From NCBI GenBank assembly GCA_024220525.1, contig JAMYWO010000056.1:129109-151815 (forward strand): DNA of 22,707 bases, written 5' to 3'. Shown here in pieces: positions 20,101 through 22,707 of the stretch. Every line of letters begins with the position of its first letter. Position 1 is the stretch's first letter. The DNA is from Cochliopodium minus. Its lineage: Eukaryota; Discosea; Himatismenida; Cochliopodiidae. Made by a program: the position numbers and the translations under genes. Under the pieces are notes generated by a model. That model ran no database searches. It was not told the DNA's origin and saw nothing but the letters and a program-made list of their open reading frames with translations.

Positions 20101-20729
20101 TTTCAAATCAAATTCTTCTTTGTGCTTCTGTTCGATATCAAGAAGGAGAAACCGAAAAATCAGTGAAACATCTCATGAAATTGAAAGAAATTGGAGATGT
20201 GATAGAAGCATCACGATTTCATTACAAAAATAATTGTTATTTTCAATTTAAAAACAGTCAATTACTTGTTAATGAATCGGATGATGGAATTGCGGATCTT
20301 CATCTCAAAATAGATATTGGTTTCATTTTGGTTGACAAAAAACAAACATTTCTTGTTGAAGGAGACATCTTCAAATTTGTTTTGGTTCCTTTTTCCAAAA
20401 TGAATCTTTTATCCCAAAAACCAGAACAATTATTTCAACTTTCGAAAACTGATCAATCTATTACTTTCTTTGAAAATACCATTTCAAAAGTAAACACTGT
20501 TTTTGTTTCCGATTTTTTGAAAAGGGCACTCGTTCTTGATAAACAGATCGCTCTTTCTGGAAATGAAACGTCTTATGTTTTGAGAGCTGAAGCATTCAAC
20601 AAAGATGGAAAACTTGTTGCTTCAAATTTTCTTTTCTGTAGTTTGGCAAAAAAGAATCTTTCAAATGACTTTCTTGATTTTCTTGAGAAATTCGATTTTG
20701 AAACCGATTTGCCCAAATTTGATCTTTAA
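17145..20729 (+). CDS. 949-residue protein of unknown function with an N-terminal membrane segment, 9 exons
   Basis: Exons 17145-17347, 17601-18085, 18154-18167, 18225-18877, 18957-18993, 19093-19249, 19298-19758, 19819-19907 and 19979-20729 sum to 2850 nt, giving 949 residues and TAA. I do not recognise the family. Residues 5-24 (IFLPLSAVSLGLIGYIAFYF) are a membrane helix followed by KKKKI. Residues 40-240 look all-helical and charged, like an alpha-solenoid. Residues 270-452 look beta-rich. The C-terminal quarter is again beta-rich. Two segments resemble each other: residues 410-452 (YVLSFEVDRGNGKYTEE to DDFVEILDQF) and 899-949 (YVLRAEAFNKDGKLVAS to NDFLDFLEKF). This suggests an internal duplication with a period near 490 residues. 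The upstream frame is open before the ATG but contains no earlier ATG. Exon 3 is only 14 nt. A type I or III membrane protein with two helical-plus-beta modules would fit. Confidence 0.82.
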
Positions 20730-20844
20730 ATTTAACTATTCAAAAAAATGAAGCAATAAATTGAAATCTCAGTACCCGACAAATATTATCTTTAGCAGTC
20801 AGAATAAAAAATAAATTATAAAAATAAAAAATACATAAAAACTT
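20730..20844. other. 3' flank of the 949-residue gene
   Basis: AT-rich sequence with an AATAAA at 20754-20759, about 25 bp after the stop, in the right place for a polyadenylation signal. The inverted repeat arm begins immediately after it. Confidence 0.4.
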
Positions 20845-20911
20845 TATCCCTAACGTATAGGAAACAGCCTGTTTTCACTCAAAATACAGCTAGTTAACAG
20901 GGAGCAACAGG
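20845..20911 (-). repeat. Right arm of 67-bp inverted repeat
   Basis: Reverse complement of 14-80 with one mismatch. Sequence just outside this arm (20912-21060) is also relatively GC-rich, with repeated CTGTAACAG and CCTGTTTTC words, and may belong to the same element. The left copy is cut by the window edge and does not share the outer sequence over the 13 bases visible. Confidence 0.9.
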
Positions 20912-21205
20912 CTGTAACAGATAGAACAGAATACGTTATTAAATATAAGGAATACTGCTGCAGGGTGTTGTTCCGTAGTAATTTGTTATTGCAGCCACAC
21001 TTTTATTTAGTGAAAAACAGTTCTGTTTCGGTCTTTTTCTTCCTGTTTTCTGAAAAGAGATTATCCCAATTCTATTGACATTTCAGATTTCTTTTTCAAT
21101 TTTAAATTTAAATGAAATCTCGTATTTTCAAATTTCAAACAGAAATTTAATTTTTTAAATTTTTATAAAAAAAAATAGATTTAAAATTTAGAAATGTTTT
21201 TAATT
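20912..21205. other. Intergenic, element-like at its left end
   Basis: No coding frame was recognised. The first 150 bp are richer in GC than the surroundings and contain CTGCTGCAGGGTGTTGTTCCG, then the sequence returns to A/T runs. Confidence 0.4.
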
Positions 21206-21786
21206 TTATTTTTCATAATTAAATTTTCTTCCAATAGTTGTGGAATCGTCTTCCATAATTTTGGAGAAGTATTTTTTAAGGAACTTTCCTAAAGCTTCAC
21301 TGATGTTGACTGACTTGAAAAGATGCATCATTTTGTTTTTGAGAAGGAAAAAGTCAATAGAATCATCTATGGTCAACATTCTTTTCAACATTGATGTTGT
21401 TCGTTTCTTTTGGTTGGGATTGACAATTAGATCATTATTGGTGTTGTTATCCTAACTGATATCAACTTCTTTGTTTCCAAATACTTTTTTTCCATTGTGA
21501 ACATCATGTTTTCATTCAAGAGTAACTTCTCATTCTTGCTTTTAAAATTTAATAATATTTAAATTTTAATGAAATTTAATTTTGTAAAAAAAAAAGCTCT
21601 GATATCTTGGATCTCTTCACTACTCTTGCTGTCTTCACTATCTTATATTTTAAAAAAATAATACAAAAAAATAATGAAAGAGATTTAAAAAAAAAAAGTT
21701 TAAATTGTTTGTTTTACCAAGTGCGTCCACTCAGTGTATACCTTCCTTGTTTCTTTTTCAATTTTTTACTTTCTTTGATTTTCCTT
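21206..21786 (-). CDS. Partial hypothetical protein, several exons
   Basis: At least four coding-like blocks read on the minus strand: 21786-21718, 21637 to about 21592, 21538-21457 and 21406-21206 (TAA). The first joins the second in frame with a TG|T Cys codon. The third joins the fourth through a 50-nt intron with a GTTAGG donor. The peptide blocks are basic KKLKKKQGRYTLSGRT, acidic EDSKSSEEIQDIR, helical NEKLLLNENMMFTMEKKYLE, and FLLKNKMMHLFKSVNISEALGKFL ending MEDDSTTIGRKFN. No family is recognised. The join between blocks two and three lacks a GT donor in the right phase; a GC donor at 21592 would fit but is weak. No start codon is visible downstream of 22000, so the 5' end is unknown. 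The T-rich sense-strand introns support the orientation. Confidence 0.5.
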
Positions 21787-22255
21787 CTTATGTTTTGAAA
21801 TCACTATTTTCAGAAGTATTATGTATATCTTTTAAGTAAATTCAAATAAATTAATTTAAATCACTAAAAGTGTTGATAAAAGGATTGAATTTATTATAAT
21901 TTTTAAATTTCAGTGAAAAAAAATAATTAAAAAATTTTATGAAAGATTTTTTTTTGAATATAAAAAATTACTTTTTGGATTCAAGGTAATGTTTGAGATG
22001 TACTTTACTTGGATTATTTTATCAGAATTATGTGGATGTTTCTTTTGTATGTTATGGTCATCAATTCTCTAATTGTGTTTCTCACGTTTGTACCTTTCAA
22101 TTTTTTCTTTCCATTTCCTATCTTTGTGAGTTTTCCAGCTATTGAATATCAAAGAGAATTTTTATTTTTTTATTTTAATAAATTTTTTTTTAAAAATATA
22201 AAAATAAATCTTTTCATATTCAAAAGTAAGAACCATAATATTTTGTGATATTCAA
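21787..22255. other. Unassigned AT-rich region
   Basis: The hydrophobic plus-strand frame at 22009-22248 contains VPFNFFFPFPIFVSFPAIEYQ, which might be part of a membrane protein exon, but it has no supported start or splice sites. The region from 21840 to 21990 shows nothing recognisable. Confidence 0.3.
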
Positions 22256-22448
22256 GATCCCCTGTTTAAAAAATATTTTTGATAGATTCTGATTCTCAAT
22301 CCATTTTTGCGGTGGATCCAATCAACTTTTATTTTCTTTACGAGGAGGATTTTTTTTTATATATTTTTAACGATCCACTGTTCAAAAAAATATTTTTGAT
22401 AGATTCTGATTCTCAATCCATTTTTGCGGTGGATCCAATCAACTTTTA
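22256..22448. repeat. Tandem duplication, period 116-117 bp
   Basis: Copies at 22256-22331 and 22372-22448 are nearly identical over about 76 bp, differing by one A in a homopolymer and a few bases at the left edge. Each contains the reading IDSDSQSIFAVDPINF on the plus strand. The near identity suggests a recent duplication. Confidence 0.88.
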
Positions 22449-22538
22449 ATTTCAATGTGATGAAGTATTTTTCAAAGAAGTTATGTCGAAAATAAAAAAA
22501 ATGCGCCAAGTGGTTTTTTTCAACAAGAAAAATTAAAG

Positions 22539-22707
22539 AAAAACCAAAATATTCTCTTATTTCAATCTATTCAACGCCCAATATTTGCCACCAAATCTTT
22601 CTTATAATTTTAATGGTATCAGTTTTACAAATCCATTCACCAACATTTATAGCTTGTTTAATTATTTCATTGAAGATAATGAGTACATTCTATGGAATTA
22701 TGTGAAT
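22539..22707 (+). CDS. Partial hypothetical coding region running off the window
   Basis: One plus-strand frame is open from 22537 to the window end and reads FSYFNLFNAQYLPPN, then GISFTNPFTN and YFIEDNEYILWNYVN. The composition looks like real protein. The same frame extends back through both copies of the 116-bp duplication to 22285, interrupted only by TAA at 22447-22449 and at 22534-22536, far fewer stops than expected by chance in DNA this AT-rich. Either introns remove these stops or the gene is decaying. A second frame is also open across 22507-22703 but is less protein-like. No family is recognised. Confidence 0.45.

Noticed and set aside
21240-21455. Plus-strand open frame at 21240-21455
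   Set aside because: The minus-strand frame over the same bases has more natural composition and joins in phase to a neighbouring exon.
22285-22707. TAA read as an amino acid (alternative genetic code)
   Set aside because: TAA ends the GMC, Yip1, methyltransferase and amidohydrolase genes exactly where their families end, so it is a stop in this organism.
1-22707. CRISPR arrays, tRNA or rRNA genes, viral or retroelement genes
   Set aside because: No regularly spaced repeats, cloverleaf sequences, ribosomal motifs, reverse transcriptase, integrase or capsid motifs were seen on either strand.

Overview
The window looks like nuclear DNA from a very AT-rich, intron-dense eukaryote, probably unicellular; I cannot name the lineage. 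Every recognisable protein is split by spliceosomal introns (GT...AG, with at least two GC...AG). Introns are T-rich on the sense strand and most are under 150 nt. Exons can be as short as 6 nt, and nearly all genes end in TAA. Gene models were built by hand from frame continuity, splice signals and family motifs. For the complete models the summed exon lengths divide exactly by three.

Layout. 14-80 holds one arm of a 67-bp inverted repeat; its partner lies at 20845-20911. 580-3386 (+) is a Sel1-repeat protein. 3537-4945 (-) is the C-terminal half of a UGT-type glycosyltransferase. It lies head to head with 5270-6421 (+), the C-terminal part of an amidohydrolase; both lack their 5' halves. 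6678-9141 (-) is a complete Rv2258c-type SAM methyltransferase in 11 exons, one of them 6 nt. 9212-9664 (-) is a small EF-hand protein. 9904-11375 (+) is a complete Yip1/YIPF5 homologue. 11520-11959 (-) is a short F-box protein. An ambiguous base and an A/T microsatellite (11964-12040) follow, then the first 123 residues of a cytochrome P450 (12138-12796, -). 13072-16130 (+) is a complete membrane-anchored GMC oxidoreductase. 16457-16836 (-) is a secreted ten-cysteine protein. 17145-20729 (+) encodes a 949-residue protein of unknown function with an N-terminal membrane segment. The last 1.5 kb holds a partial minus-strand gene (21206-21786), a 116-bp tandem duplication and the start of a plus-strand coding region that runs off the window.

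How the genes may relate. Glycosyltransferase, amidohydrolase, methyltransferase, P450 and GMC oxidoreductase lie within about 13 kb, and the P450 and GMC genes are divergently transcribed and both carry N-terminal membrane anchors. That mix resembles a small-molecule tailoring cluster, but housekeeping genes (YIPF5, F-box) are interspersed and three of the enzymes are incomplete, so this is a hypothesis. Both truncation points fall in A/T low-complexity tracts, one next to an N, so assembly joins must be excluded first.
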